Positions 1 through 11,429 of a DNA stretch of 64,000 bases are shown one piece after another. Made by a program: the position numbers and the translations under genes. The first letter of the stretch is position 1. The number at the start of each line of letters is the position of its first letter. Under the pieces are notes generated by a model. That model was not told where the DNA came from. It did no database searches and saw only the letters and a list, made by a program, of their open reading frames with translations. This stretch comes from Chrysomallon squamiferum (Eukaryota; Mollusca; Gastropoda; Neomphalida; Peltospiridae). The stretch spans positions 21,462,650 through 21,526,649 of the forward strand of contig CM022665.1 of NCBI GenBank assembly GCA_012295275.1, in the 5' to 3' direction.

Positions 1-760
1 AAAATATTTAGCTTTTTGTTACTAACATTATAAAATATTTCCGTGTTATTCTTTTCTTTTGTGAAACTGAAACCTGTATTATGCCTAACAAGATTTAAGT
101 TAACAGTGTAGAAAGCATTTGATAATTTTTTTAAATTAAATTTTATTTAATTAATTATTTTATCTAGTTTTGTTTATATGTATCTTTCTTAATAAATTAT
201 ATTTTATTCTACAAAAAAATGCACATATTTTATTTAAATTACGACTAAGTACATCATTTACATGACAAAAATTCTTGTATATAATTTTCCTATATGCTCG
301 AATAAAACGTATTCAGATTTCAATAAACATTTTTTAAGTCTTTTTATTATGACATTTTCTTATTGGGCTGTGAGAAAAACTGCTGTTAGACACAATATAA
401 ACAGTTTACAATTTTGCAGGTAGGCTCTGTATATTCAGAATTGCATACATAATCTCTTATTGGGCGGTGAGAAAAACTGCTGTTAGACACAATATAAACA
501 GTTTACAATTTTGCAGGTAGGCTCTGTATATTCAGAATTGCATACATAATCTCTTCTTGTTATTGTGATCAGTTGTATTCCTGTCAGAATTGGTTTTATG
601 GACAATGTACAGGAAATTCCAAAGATTCGAACCTGAATATTCAAACAAAACAAACTGCAATAGCTGTAATAAAAATAAAGATTAGTGTATGTTTATTATA
701 ATTAAAGTAATATATTTTAATATTATTATATTTTATACACGGCAAATGAGTATGCTGTAA
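1..760 (-). repeat. R1 dispersed repeat copy, reverse orientation, window edge
   Basis: This stretch is the reverse complement of sequence that recurs at 7353-7600, 9130-9380, 12480-12620, 13920-14100, 14360-14700, 41450-41660 and, in the same orientation, 43800-44150. Shared landmarks are the stretch with 'gttagacacaatataaac' and the one with 'ggacaatgtacaggaaa'. No reading frame of interest is present. I name the family R1 for this report. The family class is unknown; it is probably a non-autonomous element. Confidence 0.7.
360..553. repeat. Two-copy tandem repeat, 97-bp period
   Basis: Two nearly identical copies start at about 360 and 457, each beginning with 'ttattgggc' and running to 'catacataatctc'. 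It is a local tandem duplication inside an R1 copy. Confidence 0.85.
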
Positions 761-859
761 ATGTGAATAATAAAATATTTATATTGTCTATTCAGCAAAC
801 TATAGATAAATCAATAGTTTAATAAATAAATAAATAAATAACATAATGTGTGTTGCGTG

Positions 860-1390
860 TATTGTGATATTTATCTGATTAGCGGTTCAGCGGAAAGTCG
901 CCCAGTTTATTTATAACCCTTTTTTCAACGTTACTTGAGTCACGTGATCGTTACAATATAGTGACGACCCGGAAACGTTTTTTTGTCTGTTTTTAATATA
1001 TCGATGTGTTTGAGTCGTTCTTTACGGAAATATTTCGATTAGTTAAGTTAATAAAAAAAAAATAATGTATGAAAGGGATTTGAATATTACTTCCTTGTTT
1101 ACGTTGTGCAAATTTTCGAAGATAATAACGAAATTACTCTCGGCGATTTTTGAAATAGTAATTAGCTTTTAAATAGTTCTTCTATCTTCAGATAATACAT
1201 AAAATAACCTTCTTTTATATTTATTACGAGCGACAACGTAAAAGTAACACACTTCTTCAGTATCGTTTTTAATAATAGTTTTGAGTGTATAAAATAAGCG
1301 GTAAAACAAATATTTAAAGTTACTAGCTTTCTGTTGCTAAAGTTATAAAATATTCCGCGTTGTTTCGATCTTTTGTGAAACTGAAACTTG
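860..1390 (-). repeat. R1 dispersed repeat copy, reverse orientation
   Basis: It contains the R1 landmarks for 'gtcacgtgatcgttac', the Ser/Leu-poor AT-rich spacer, and the end with 'tttgtgaaactgaaactt'. It is colinear with 44440-45140, and both copies lie just upstream of IAP micro-exons, so the two loci share a duplicated 5' flank. A TTTA microsatellite follows at 1420-1460. Confidence 0.65.
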
Positions 1391-1423
1391 TACGGACGAA
1401 AATACTACACGAAATTTATATAT

Positions 1424-1458
<35 letters not shown>

Positions 1459-2271
1459 TATCATGGTAGATCAGATAATTTATTAACATCAGAATTACAG
1501 GTTTAATCCGTGAACTGATGAAAATCATGGTACAGAGAACTTGTTCGCCATTAAATGCACTTGAAAACATCAGAATAGAAGGTGCGGACAATAGAATTTT
1601 CTTTCTACAAATTTGTAAATTTAATAGTTATCGAAAGATGATGAAAGATAACATAAAGTTGTAACAAGGAAACACATTATTACACGATTAAACCTTAGTA
1701 GTTTAGTTTCATACCTTATGTAACAAGTTCATCACCTGTTTCATTTAAATAAAATTACTGAAAATGCATTACCTGTTTCTAATGTAAAATCATAATAGTG
1801 TGACGAACCACACTTCACAGATGTTAATTATTAAATGTTTGTTTTAATATCATGTTACTGAACTTACAGAGCCAAGTGATAAGCAGGTGAACATGACTGA
1901 CAAGAACATTGAGTCGTCAGGTACTTTTTTACCTTGTTTAACGTAAATGATAAAATGATTGTCATAAAATTAATCTTCTAATCTCAGTGAGTGCTACATA
2001 AATATAATGGGGAAGAAATAATTATTTTGTTAGAAACGTAAGGTGATGTTAATTTTTCACATTTTATTTGTATTCATTTTTCTGAAATTACAGGTTTAAC
2101 CCGTGAACTACTGAAAATCATGCTTCAGAAAATTCGTTCTCTATTACATTGGTTGGAAACATCACAATAGAAGGTATATAAAATTTAAATTTTATATATA
2201 TACATATATATTATGTTTTTTTAAAGAATTCAAAATAATTAACCGATGTTTTTTTTTAATGTTAAAATTAC

Positions 2272-2272
<1 letters not shown>

Positions 2273-2313
<41 letters not shown>
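2273..2313. repeat. (AC)n microsatellite
   Basis: An uninterrupted AC dinucleotide run. Confidence 0.98.
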
Positions 2314-2315
<2 letters not shown>

Positions 2316-2452
2316 GAAAAGGCTTAACATGAAATATATTAATAATTTATACATTGTGCAAAATAATATAACTTTTATCCTCACTGTCATCATAAGATTA
2401 TTCAAGTTTTATATGAAAACCTTCTTCAGGTAAGTAGATAATTAAATTTAAC

Positions 2453-2745
2453 CATAATGCTAAACCTCACCCTAACAGTAACCCTAACACTAAACATAAC
2501 CCTGATGCTAACATTAACCCTAAACCTTACCCTAGATATAATCTTACTTCTAGCAATATGATAAATTGACCAATGTTATACCAACAATCCTAATAAACTT
2601 TCCCAAGTTAATATTTTGAAATAAAAGTTGTTTTAATTTTTACACCATGTTATATACGAAAACTCCATTGAGGTAAACAGATAATTTAATTTAACCCTAT
2701 TGCTAACCCTAATCCTAATAGATAATCTAATCCTAACCCTAGCTG
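2453..2745. repeat. Telomere-like CCCTAA degenerate tracts
   Basis: Two clusters (2453-2532 and 2690-2745) contain many copies of 'ccctaac' and one-base variants. They are embedded in a longer unit with an 'aaaactccattgaggtaaacagataa' landmark that recurs at 58.3-59.1 kb. These are interstitial and degenerate, so they are not a chromosome end. Confidence 0.75.
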
Positions 2746-3029
2746 TGTTAATCTGTTTTAAAATGTTTTAACGATGAGATGAACTTTAATTCACCTGGGA
2801 ATCATGTAACAAGAATATGAGTTGATTTGTTTGAGTTTCACACTAAGAATTTCAAGTTTCTTTCGTTTTTTAGTTACATGCTCAGGTCTAGCATTTTAGT
2901 TTAGTATTTCATAGAACAACTAATTAATTTTGAAATACAATTTTAAAATAATAATAATAATAATAGAAATGTATATATAGATATACACATTAAAAGAGTA
3001 GGTAATACATATTTTCTTTACTGTGTCCA

Positions 3030-3300
3030 AACCAATAATAAAGATAACTATTGTTGTTCAGTCAAGTTTTTGTCGACTGGTAAAATAAATTTTTGAACAG
3101 TTTTATGATAAACCGTATTGTCATAGATAACAACTTTTGTAAATTATTTCATTCGGCAGTTTAGTTCTCTTATATTAAAAAAATAATAATAACCATCTAA
3201 ATTATATTTATTTGCAGAGTAATAATTTGTTTAAAATATTGTTTTACTGTTGTTCATTGTAGACATTTTTCCAAAGAAATAAACTATTAAACCAATGAAA
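3030..3300 (+). repeat. R2 dispersed repeat, partial copy
   Basis: It shares the 'ttgttcagtcaagt', 'gactggta', 'ttattt cattc.gcagttt' and 'tgttcattgtaga' landmarks with 6230-6760, 41690-42190, 42400-42910 and 57540-57690. Nothing coding is seen. I see no gene from 2880 to 3650. Confidence 0.6.
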
Positions 3301-3652
3301 TCATATTTTTCAGTTATTATCTATGTTAGACTATCTATGTAAAAATCTAAATTACATAATCATCTAAGCTTATGGGAAATTCTCAATAACTGTGTATTTA
3401 GGAATGAATATTCTGCTCTATCAGATCAAGTCTCATTATATTAATTCCGTCTGCACGAATCTAAAGGGTTTTTTGTCACAGAGAAAGAAAAATATTCGTA
3501 AAATTAACTTCGCTTTCTGCAAACCTGTTACTAAATCCATTATAAAGTAAATATCAGCATATGAAAAATTATTCAGATTAACGTGACCCAAACTGTTTCA
3601 TTCTTAGTAAATCTGGTCGAACATCTTAGCCATTTGACATCTATATTGGCAT

Positions 3653-3656
<4 letters not shown>

Positions 3657-3747
<91 letters not shown>

Positions 3748-3775
3748 TTTCTCTCTCTCTCTCTCTCTCCTCTCT
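3657..3775. repeat. (CT)n microsatellite
   Basis: A long TC run with a few interruptions. The Ser/Leu-rich and Arg/Glu-rich frames across it are repeat artefacts. Confidence 0.98.
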
Positions 3776-4081
3776 GTGTGAACATTTTGTCCTGTTACGT
3801 TTTGTCATGGATTCCACTTGAACAAACCTGATTCGTGGAAGGGTTTAAAGAAAAGGGTTGAAGGTTAATGATCTTATCATTAGTAGAGTATAATCTTACA
3901 ACAGTATGTACGGATAATAAAGCGGTTATTTCAGAAACAAGGTTACAGGATACGCCGAGACATTTTCCCAGCATGGCTAACAGCTGTGTGAGTGGGTGGT
4001 GCTGGTCTGGTATGACTGCAGCCTTCTTGTCCGTCGTTGTCGTCTTTTCTGTCCACTTCAAAGGTCAACGAATTGAATAAA

Positions 4082-4142
<61 letters not shown>

Positions 4143-4540
4143 GTTTTAAATATTTGCGACACTTATTTTTAACGTAACCTAAACATATTTAATGACGAGT
4201 TGAATTTAAAAAGTTGTATAAAATATACAAAATATACTTAGAAATGTTGATTTTTCAAATATCACTATAAGGTAATGCCGGCTAACTTTTAAATGCTCCG
4301 TATATGTTGCATACACGGTACATGTTTTCATTCAGTATATGAAATTTTAATATTAATTTTTATACGTGCTGAAACAACAGAACCCTAAAAATGATAAATT
4401 AATGTCCTGTTTGAGTGATGCAGGATCAATGAGAGAGAGCTCAAAAGCTGGGACTGTCCTTTACAGAATATCGTGTCAACAGACGTTGATATGCGGATAT
4501 TCAGCGTTCTTTTCACTGACTACTACTACTACTACTACTC

Positions 4541-4581
<41 letters not shown>

Positions 4582-4725
4582 GAAGATGATGATAATAATA
4601 ATAATAGTAATAAAAAATAATAATAAAAACAATAATAGTAAGATGAAGAAGAAGAAGAAATAATAGTAGTAGTAATACTGTTAGTAGCAATAACGGTAAT
4701 AACAATAATAATAATAATAACAACA
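3776..4725. repeat. Non-coding spacer with trinucleotide microsatellites
   Basis: It holds a (TAA)n run at 4079-4140, a (CTA)n run at 4518-4580, and impure TAA/AGA/TAG triplets at 4581-4725. Short open frames across 3795-4080 have no recognisable domain. No gene can be supported here. Confidence 0.8.
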
Positions 4726-4734
4726 ACAATTTAA

Positions 4735-5175
4735 AAATACAAAATACTATCGATTTTCTCTTCATATAAAAATTAGTATTTAAAAATTGGATTTGCTGAA
4801 CTCTTACATTATCTGGGTACAAATAAAGTGACAGCTAATCATGACATCCTTCTGTTTTGTGTGGAAGTTTTCAAGCTGCTATTGGCAATCTGATATATGT
4901 ACACATACAAACTGTTTTTTCTAAAGCGGTTTTCATTGTTTTTCTGTTTATTCTCAGCTCAGTCTTTCGTAAATAAAAAAGTAGGGTACAAAAGGTAAGT
5001 TCACATATACAGCTAACAAATAGCCTGGCTTACAATAACGTAGTTGTGACACTGAAATGCCACTATCATAATCGCAAAACAGCGGAGTTGTTTTCGGCAC
5101 AAATACAATAGTTTAACGGAAAGGTTAGCGTTTAGTCGTCACAGTTCATAATCACATTCATTAAAACTGTTCATA
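4735..5175 (+). repeat. Segment duplicated at 22640-23060
   Basis: Both copies share the order: 'ttttctcttcatataaaaatta', 'ttttgtgtggaagtt', 'tttctgtttattct', 'acagctaacaaat', 'ggcacaaatacaatagtt' and 'acggaaaggttagcgtttag', with only small indels. Each copy follows a TAA microsatellite. The first copy sits just upstream of the hydroxylase exon, so it may be intronic sequence of that gene carried to a second place, or a repeat inserted twice. Confidence 0.8.
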
Positions 5176-5355
5176 GCCTTAGCACCATTAACTTTTAAAA
5201 ATTTCATACCAGTAGCTACCTTCTAATTTGTTAATAGTTTGTAAAACTGACTACAACCGCTTAATATAGTTCGTATTCTGTTTACCTCATATTTCGATCA
5301 ACCACTGCAAAGCAAATGACGTGTTTTTAAGTATAAATTTTAATTTTAATTTTAG

Positions 5356-5536
5356 GAATTATGCTGCAATTATCACACGTCCGTATGAAGTTAGATACGA
5401 TCCATATACTCAGTCTGTGCAGAAGCTGAACAACAAGGACATGTTACACTGCGTGGCACGTAACCTCAAAGGAGAACTCGAAGTACTCCAACACGCCATC
5501 GATCGGATACAGTCGTTTAACCTCGACTCCCGATGA
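5356..5536 (+). CDS. Last exon of an aromatic amino acid hydroxylase (PAH/TPH type)
   Basis: After a pyrimidine/AT-rich tract ending in 'ttttag', the frame begins NYAAIITRPYEVRYDPYTQS and stops at TGA 5534. Biopterin-dependent hydroxylases (phenylalanine, tryptophan) end with a conserved RPF.V.YDPYTQ block followed by an amphipathic C-terminal helix. Here that helix is the part with ELEVLQHAIDRIQSF, the tetramerisation tail in the family. The first exon base completes a phase-2 codon. The exon is richer in G+C than its surroundings and has no lesion. Earlier exons with the iron-binding His/Glu site are not seen in this window. They may lie to the left, or this is an isolated duplicated exon. 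Choosing between PAH and TPH is not possible from this exon alone. Confidence 0.75.
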
Positions 5537-5815
5537 CGTCACTGGACGTAACATCCCGGAGATATCTCATCTACGTCACTGGATATGTTTCTTATATCTC
5601 CATTAACAGACAGATACGTAGATGACGTCATGAGAAAAACATCCAAATTACAAACATCGAGCGTATAATATGCTTATTGTTGTTTGCTATAATATTATTA
5701 TCATAGTTTTCTTTTAAGGATAACATTTATTCATTAAAATACTAGATTGAATTCGTAGATTTACAGAGAGTGTGTAAATAAACATTGATTTTAAATGTGA
5801 TGTTTGTCTAATTGT
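5537..5815 (+). other. 3'UTR of the hydroxylase exon with AATAAA
   Basis: The sequence after TGA holds two 'gatgacgtca' CRE-like palindromes (near 5621) or close variants ('gatgacgtcactgg' at the stop), and an AATAAA at about 5777 followed by a T/G-rich stretch. This is what a working polyadenylation region looks like, which favours a real terminal exon. Confidence 0.55.
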
Positions 5816-5929
5816 ATTCAATACACACTGCATAGCTACTTCACATACACACCCACACATTTTCATATATTCATTTATATGTACCTATATTTACCTATAT
5901 AAAAGTGTACACATTCAGATAAAACTGTT

Positions 5930-5934
<5 letters not shown>

Positions 5935-5977
<43 letters not shown>

Positions 5978-6008
5978 CACACACACACACGCACACGCAC
6001 ACACACAT
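5935..6008. repeat. (GT)n then (AC)n inverted microsatellite
   Basis: A GT run flips to AC at 'tgtatacaca', so the tract can fold into a hairpin. Confidence 0.95.
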
Positions 6009-6229
6009 TACACACATGTTGCATATTACTATAAATATATATTTAATCTGTATGTTATTTATAGCGGGACACAACACTAAAACCACGCATGAAACTGCCT
6101 AATAAATTCTTTACTTTAAATTAACTACACACGAAGACACGCGCACATACATACAAACATACAGCCACATACCCTTATTATTTTACATTTATGTATATGA
6201 TGTAGCTTCCTTTGAATAACCTGGAGTTG

Positions 6230-7080
6230 TTTTATTGTTATCATATTTTATTATTAATAAAGAATGAGAACCACTGAACAATCGTGTCGACACATATTTG
6301 ATTACATATTTTCATGGCAAATTAAATATATTAAAGCATTTGGTTTGTACTGCCATGGGTTCATTCTAGTAAGATAATCTCTTGTAAATTTACGATGTAC
6401 ATAATTATATGGCAGTATATTTATTCGTTAACCCACGTACCCTCTTTAACAGTAAACAAAAACTGTACGAGAAATTAATACAGATATACATGCGAGACCC
6501 CACAGTACAAAGCATTCATGACCCATTGAAATGTATATCTCTCAAATCAGTAGAAGTCTACTTTAACATAATAGGTTATAAATATATACAGCAGTATATT
6601 CAGAACAATAATAAAAGTAACTACTGGTGTTCAGTCAAGTGTTTGTTCACTGGTAGAATTTTCTTGAACAGTTTTACGATACATTGTAAAAAGTATTATT
6701 TTAGTGTTGTTCATTGTAGAAAACTGTAACAAGAAATAAAATAGTTTGAAAAAATAAAAATGTCGTGTTCTTATGTTACGAATGATATATTTCTATGTTA
6801 TTATTTCCCTCATCATTATCATAATTATTATTATTATTGTTAACAAAATTAACATTATTATTGTAATTGTTGTTGCTATTGTTATTATTATTATCGTTAT
6901 TGTTATTGTTGATACTTGATGTACCTTACATACATTACTGAATAGTGTGCGTGTGCGTGTGTGTGTGTGTGAGAGAGATAATAAATTATATGATCACGCT
7001 AACTAACTTTATGTATTTGTTTGTTTGTTATTTTAAGTGTTTTACAATTACAGTTAAAATGGTTTTATTTTATAAATCAC
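6230..7080 (+). repeat. R2 repeat copy plus microsatellite tail
   Basis: It is colinear with 41690-43450: the 'attacatattttcatgg', 'attaaagcatttggttt' and 'taacataataggttataaat' landmarks, then ATT microsatellite, then a 'cttacatacatta' landmark, then a TG run, then 'aactttatgt..tttgtttgtt'. A core of about 100 bp near 6497-6600 is identical to 42557-42660. The 106-residue open frame at 6409-6729 lies inside this repeat and shows no domain. Confidence 0.75.
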
Positions 7081-7152
7081 AAATGATTATGAGGATGGGG
7101 AAACCGGCCTTTATAAAAAGCTAAGTTCTTTATTTATTTTTCTTATTTTCTT

Positions 7153-7352
7153 NNNNNNNNNNNNNNNNNNNNNNNNNNNNNNNNNNNNNNNNNNNNNNNN
7201 NNNNNNNNNNNNNNNNNNNNNNNNNNNNNNNNNNNNNNNNNNNNNNNNNNNNNNNNNNNNNNNNNNNNNNNNNNNNNNNNNNNNNNNNNNNNNNNNNNNN
7301 NNNNNNNNNNNNNNNNNNNNNNNNNNNNNNNNNNNNNNNNNNNNNNNNNNNN
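7153..7352. other. Assembly gap, 200 N
   Basis: Exactly 200 undetermined bases, a round placeholder length typical of scaffolding joins of unknown true size. Confidence 0.99.
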
Positions 7353-7582
7353 AATATGAGCATTTTTTTTTGTAGAATAAAATATAATTTATTTAGAAAG
7401 ATACATATAAACAAAACTAGATAAAATAATTAATTAAATAAAATTTAATTTAAAAATTATCAAATGCTTTCTACACTGTTAACTTAAATCTTGTTAGGCA
7501 TAATACAGGTTTCAGTTTCACAAAAGAAAAGAGTAACACGGAAATATTTTATAATGTTAGTAACAAAAAGCTAAATATTTTA
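7353..7582 (-). repeat. Near-identical inverted copy of window positions 1-228
   Basis: Read in reverse complement, this block matches 1-228 with only a handful of differences, far closer than any other R1 copy in the window. It begins exactly at the gap edge. Confidence 0.85.
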
Positions 7583-10260
7583 AATATTTGTCTTAGTACT
7601 TACTCTATACACTCCTAAGTTACCGAGAAAAATATTCAAGAAGTGGGCGACACAAACGGGTCAATATTTGTGACCTTTTTCGTTGTCGCTCCTAACAAAT
7701 ACAAAAAGAATGTCGATTTGAAGGTAGTCAAATGTGTAATTTTTATTTCATATATTGGTCCTGTTATTCATCTCCTTTCAAGTAAATCCAATGTGCTTTT
7801 TACATACGTGTTTGTACTGAATGAAATCGACTAGAAAAGCTTCGATATGTGCTATGAAACTTGGAAGAAAAATTAAAATTAGTTTCATTAATATCTCTTT
7901 ACTGGATGAAGAAAACATTGAAATGTTTATTAACTTACCTAAATTCCTAATCAGATGACTTATGTAAATGACAGCTCAAACATACTGATAAACACATCGA
8001 TTTTTTCCTTTGATTTTTCTCGAACGTGACCGGAAATATTTTTAGTCGTAAAATAGAGGTTTCGGTTTCAGAAAAAAAGAAAAAAGAACACGGAAATATT
8101 TCCCAATGATATCAAAATAAAGCTGACAATTTTAAATGTTTGTCTGAACACTCACTCTATACACGATACTGAAGAAGGGTGATAATGAGATACTTCAGTG
8201 TTTGCGACCTTTTGGTTGTCGTTTATAATAAATACAAAAAAAACGGTTGTTTTCTCTTTTATCTGAATATAATGAAATATGTTAATAAATATTTCAAACA
8301 CTGGTCATGTTATTAAACTCTTTTCACTAAATTAAATCGAAGGTCTAAATTAAATCGTTATTAGCTGTGAAAATTTACACAGTGTAAACAAGGAAGTAAT
8401 GTTGAAATCAGTTTCATACATTTAAAAAGTATAAATATATCTACAGACATAAATGTATATTTACAGACATAAATTACCAAATATAGAAAACTGTTACTAA
8501 AATGTTCATAAACTTCTAAAAATTCCAGATCAAATTATTTCTGTAAAGAACAGCTCAAGTTCATCGGTGAATTAAAAACTGACAACAAAATATTTATGGA
8601 TGGTCACTACGTCGTAACGATATAAATAAACTTAGCAAACCATTGAACTGCTCATAATCTTAGCCACAAATCTTTTCATTTTTTATTTGTTTCTTTGTTT
8701 ATATATTTCATTTCATTTATTTATTGATGTGTTTTATTTTATTTTATTTATTTACAGTTTGTTGAATAAAATGCATTTTTTTCTTATAGTAAAAGTAAAC
8801 AAAATATTACTAGGTACATTGTTTACACGACAAACTTTCCCATATAACAACTTCCTATGCCTTATGCCTTAATAAGACCAACTAAGATTTGAATAAACAA
8901 TTTCTAAATATTGTTATTTTTATATTAGTTCCATTTTTATTACTTTAACTTACTCTTCATAAATCTAGAAATATTTTCTGATAGACAGATACAAACATTT
9001 ATAATATTTTCATGTACTCAGTAGACTAAAATAATAATATTAAAATATATTTCTTTAATTACAGTACAAATACACTAATATTTATTAATATTAGAGTATT
9101 CTATATTTTATTTTATTTGAATATTCTTGTTATTAAACAGCGGTCAATTTGGAATCTTTGGATTTTTCCTATATATTATACATAAAACCAACTCTGACAG
9201 GAATAAAACTGATCTAAATGGTGGCACATAACAAAAACTGATTCTGTATAATATTCTTAATATACAGAGTCGACTTGCAAAACTGTAAACTTTTCATTTT
9301 GTGTCTAACAGTAACTTTTGTTATCGCCCTGTGAAAACTGGTGCAAAGTTTTACTGATACGCTCTCATAAATAAATAAATAAAAATTATTTCTAAATTAT
9401 AAGATACCAGTAGAATTTCGACATATTCGTAGGTATATTTTCTTGTCTTTTCTTTTTGTTTGTTTGTTTGTTTATTAGTTTGTTTTTACATTTTATTCTT
9501 AGCTAACTGATTTGTCTTGTATATTTTACTGTAAAATTCCGAAACAAGGAGTTTTCTGAGATCCCTATCATTTTCAGAGAATTTATGAAATCATTTTTCT
9601 TTCACTTGGATATTTGGTAACTTCATTAAAATCAGTATAGTCCATGACCTAGGCATCTAAGTTTTGAGTTTGTGTAACAAACTGATGAAGATATCCTGTT
9701 TTTATAAATAATAATAATAATAATAAACAAATAAATAAATAAGTAATAATAATAGTAGTAGTAGTAAAAATAAATTTAAAAATGTCCATTGACATTTTTA
9801 ACTGAAATGTCAGGAATAGTAGGTCTTCAATTCTAAAAACAGAGCTTTCAGTTTCACGAAGGAGAGAAAAAAAAAAGAAACACTTTATAATGTTAGCAAC
9901 ATAAATCTAATAATTTTAAATATTTGTCTTAACACTTACTTACTCTGTACACGTCTAACAGTTATTGAGAACCATATTCAAGAAGTGGGAGCCACAAATC
10001 TTTGTGACCTTCTCGTTTTCGCTCGTAACGAATACAAAAGAAAATCATTTTTCTCTATTACATGAATATAGTAAAACAGGATAAAACGTAATCATTATTT
10101 AAAATACTAGTTTTAATATTAAACCTTTCTTAAAACTAAATCCAAGGTCTATGCATGTTTCACATGAGTCAATGAATTTAATAAAATCGACGAGAAAAGC
10201 TTCATTATTAGCTGTGAAAATGTTAACAATGTTAATCAAGTAGGTAAAGTCAAAAATTGC

Positions 10261-10299
<39 letters not shown>

Positions 10300-10300
10300 G
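7440..10300 (+). repeat. R1 head-to-tail array, part 1
   Basis: Successive copies start near 7440, 8030 and 9830, each with the 'cacggaaatatttt' and 'gcgacacaaacgggtc' type landmarks. The copy from 8050 runs to its far end at about 9380. A TTTA tract (8700-8750), a TAA run (9708-9770) and a (TAA)n run at 10260-10300 interrupt it. No gene is seen; the open frames at 7643-7834 and 8687-8872 are inside the repeat. Confidence 0.75.
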
Positions 10301-10304
10301 TATA

Positions 10305-10530
10305 CAAAAAGGCTGTGCAGTCATGTCGAGATTCTTATTGTGAAGGCGTGCTTTTATTTTAAACTTCATGATCACAAATAACAGTTTTGACAGTGGTTCA
10401 CAATACTGTCAAAACCTATCACAGATTCCTTTTGTGTCAGGATTAAAGTTTGATCAAAGTTTTGACCTGTACGTACTAACGGCGCACTGACACAGCTATT
10501 ATGTTGGCCCGCTTTTATCGGCGTGTTTTT
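10305..10530 (-). repeat. R4 repeat, inverted copy of 39180-39410
   Basis: Reverse complement matches 39180-39410: 'cacaaaaggaatctrtga', 'gataggttttgaca', 'gtgaaccactgtcaaaac', 'tttgtgatcatgaa' and 'tttaaaataaaagca'. The second copy stands directly before a FLYWCH-like fragment, so R4 may be part of the same transposon. Confidence 0.75.
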
Positions 10531-10659
10531 GTAGGTGTGCCTTTTACTGCATTTTTAACCTTGTCACAAATAACAGAGGTTTCAGTTTCACAAAAGAAAA
10601 GAAGTACACGGAAATATTTTATAAAGTTAACAACGTAAAACTAATAATTTTAGACGTAT

Positions 10660-10700
10660 TTGTGATTTTGTGTGTGTTTGTGATTTTGTGTGTGTTTGTG

Positions 10701-10772
<72 letters not shown>

Positions 10773-10810
10773 TGTCTGTGTGTTTTATAATAATAATAAT
10801 AATAATAATA
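10660..10810. repeat. (TG)n with 'tgtgtgtttgtgatttt' units, then (TAA)n
   Basis: A TG run is preceded by three copies of a 17-bp 'gtgattttgtgtgtgtt' unit and followed by TAA repeats. Confidence 0.95.
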
Positions 10811-10829
10811 TGCATACTTTGCTTCACCT

Positions 10830-11205
10830 AACTTTTGAAACAAATGGTTTGTAGACTTTCATAAAAATAACTTGACTTTTTACATCGTTTTATGAATCTA
10901 ACAATAACTGCAATAACATCAGCAACAATAACAGTAATAATAACAATAATAATAACAGTAATGACAACATCAATAATATAACAGTAACAACAACACAATA
11001 ATAATAATAATAATAATAACGAAAACAATAGTAAAGAAAAATATAGCATAAGAAAAAAAAAGAAGACGAAGAAAAGAAAACTAACTAACGAGATAAATAA
11101 ATAAAGTACAATGAAATAAATCTACAATATACCTACAGTGGCACGTTCTGTGTATCTTGTTGTTTCACTTAGAACGCAACTCCGTCCTTCAGATTTGTGA
11201 ATCAA
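10830..11205 (-). pseudogene. IAP locus 2: relic of the exon before the RING and its intron
   Basis: On the minus strand, about 11205 to 11133 matches the 78-nt exon that precedes the RING exon in the intact gene (55337-55414), including 'gaaacaacaaga.acacagaacgtgc', and ends at a gt-atat donor. The following sequence, down to 10830, matches the intron before the RING, including a 'tgaaacaaatggtttgtag' type landmark that also occurs beside the RING exon at 19.1 kb, plus triplet repeats. No RING is found downstream; R1 sequence begins at about 10640. It is a truncated fragment. Confidence 0.6.
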
Positions 11206-11429
11206 ATGAAATAAGATTTTTGTAAATTTTAATTCTGTTGACACGAACTCATTTAAAATATCATTTTCTAGGACGTAAAATTCTTCAATATTTCTATCTT
11301 CAGATTTTGTTGTGACATTCCGATATTGGGCTATGCGATGTGTCTAATGTTTTTTTGTAAACCTATACTTTTCTAATAACATACCGTGACATCTTCTATT
11401 TTCATTAAGATCAGTATCTCTGTCATAGA

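Larger units (their letters stand above)
1501..2880 (+). pseudogene. IAP locus 1: micro-exon relic joined to a 3'UTR remnant
   Basis: Three segments match the micro-exons of the IAP gene at 46-56 kb. A B-type exon at 1501-1581 is 81 nt, open, and flanked by cag and gt. An A-type exon at 1861-1920 is 60 nt and open, but its upstream AG acceptor is changed to TG. A second B-type exon at 2094-2173 is 80 nt; it has lost one base and reads into a TAG. Downstream, 2745-2880 resembles the IAP 3'UTR (the 'gatgaactttaattcac' stretch and the 'gagtttc.cactaa.aattt' stretch). No BIR, acidic repeat or RING lies between. I infer a duplicated 5' end fused by deletion to a 3' end. Confidence 0.7.

Noticed and set aside
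360-553. CRISPR-like array
   Set aside because: Only two tandem copies with no spacers, in eukaryotic DNA; no cas genes.
3573-3831. Arg/Glu-rich and Ser/Leu-rich open frames
   Set aside because: They are translations of the (CT)n microsatellite at 3657-3775.
6409-6729. A 106-residue protein-coding gene
   Set aside because: The frame lies in repeat family R2, and the other R2 copies do not keep it open.
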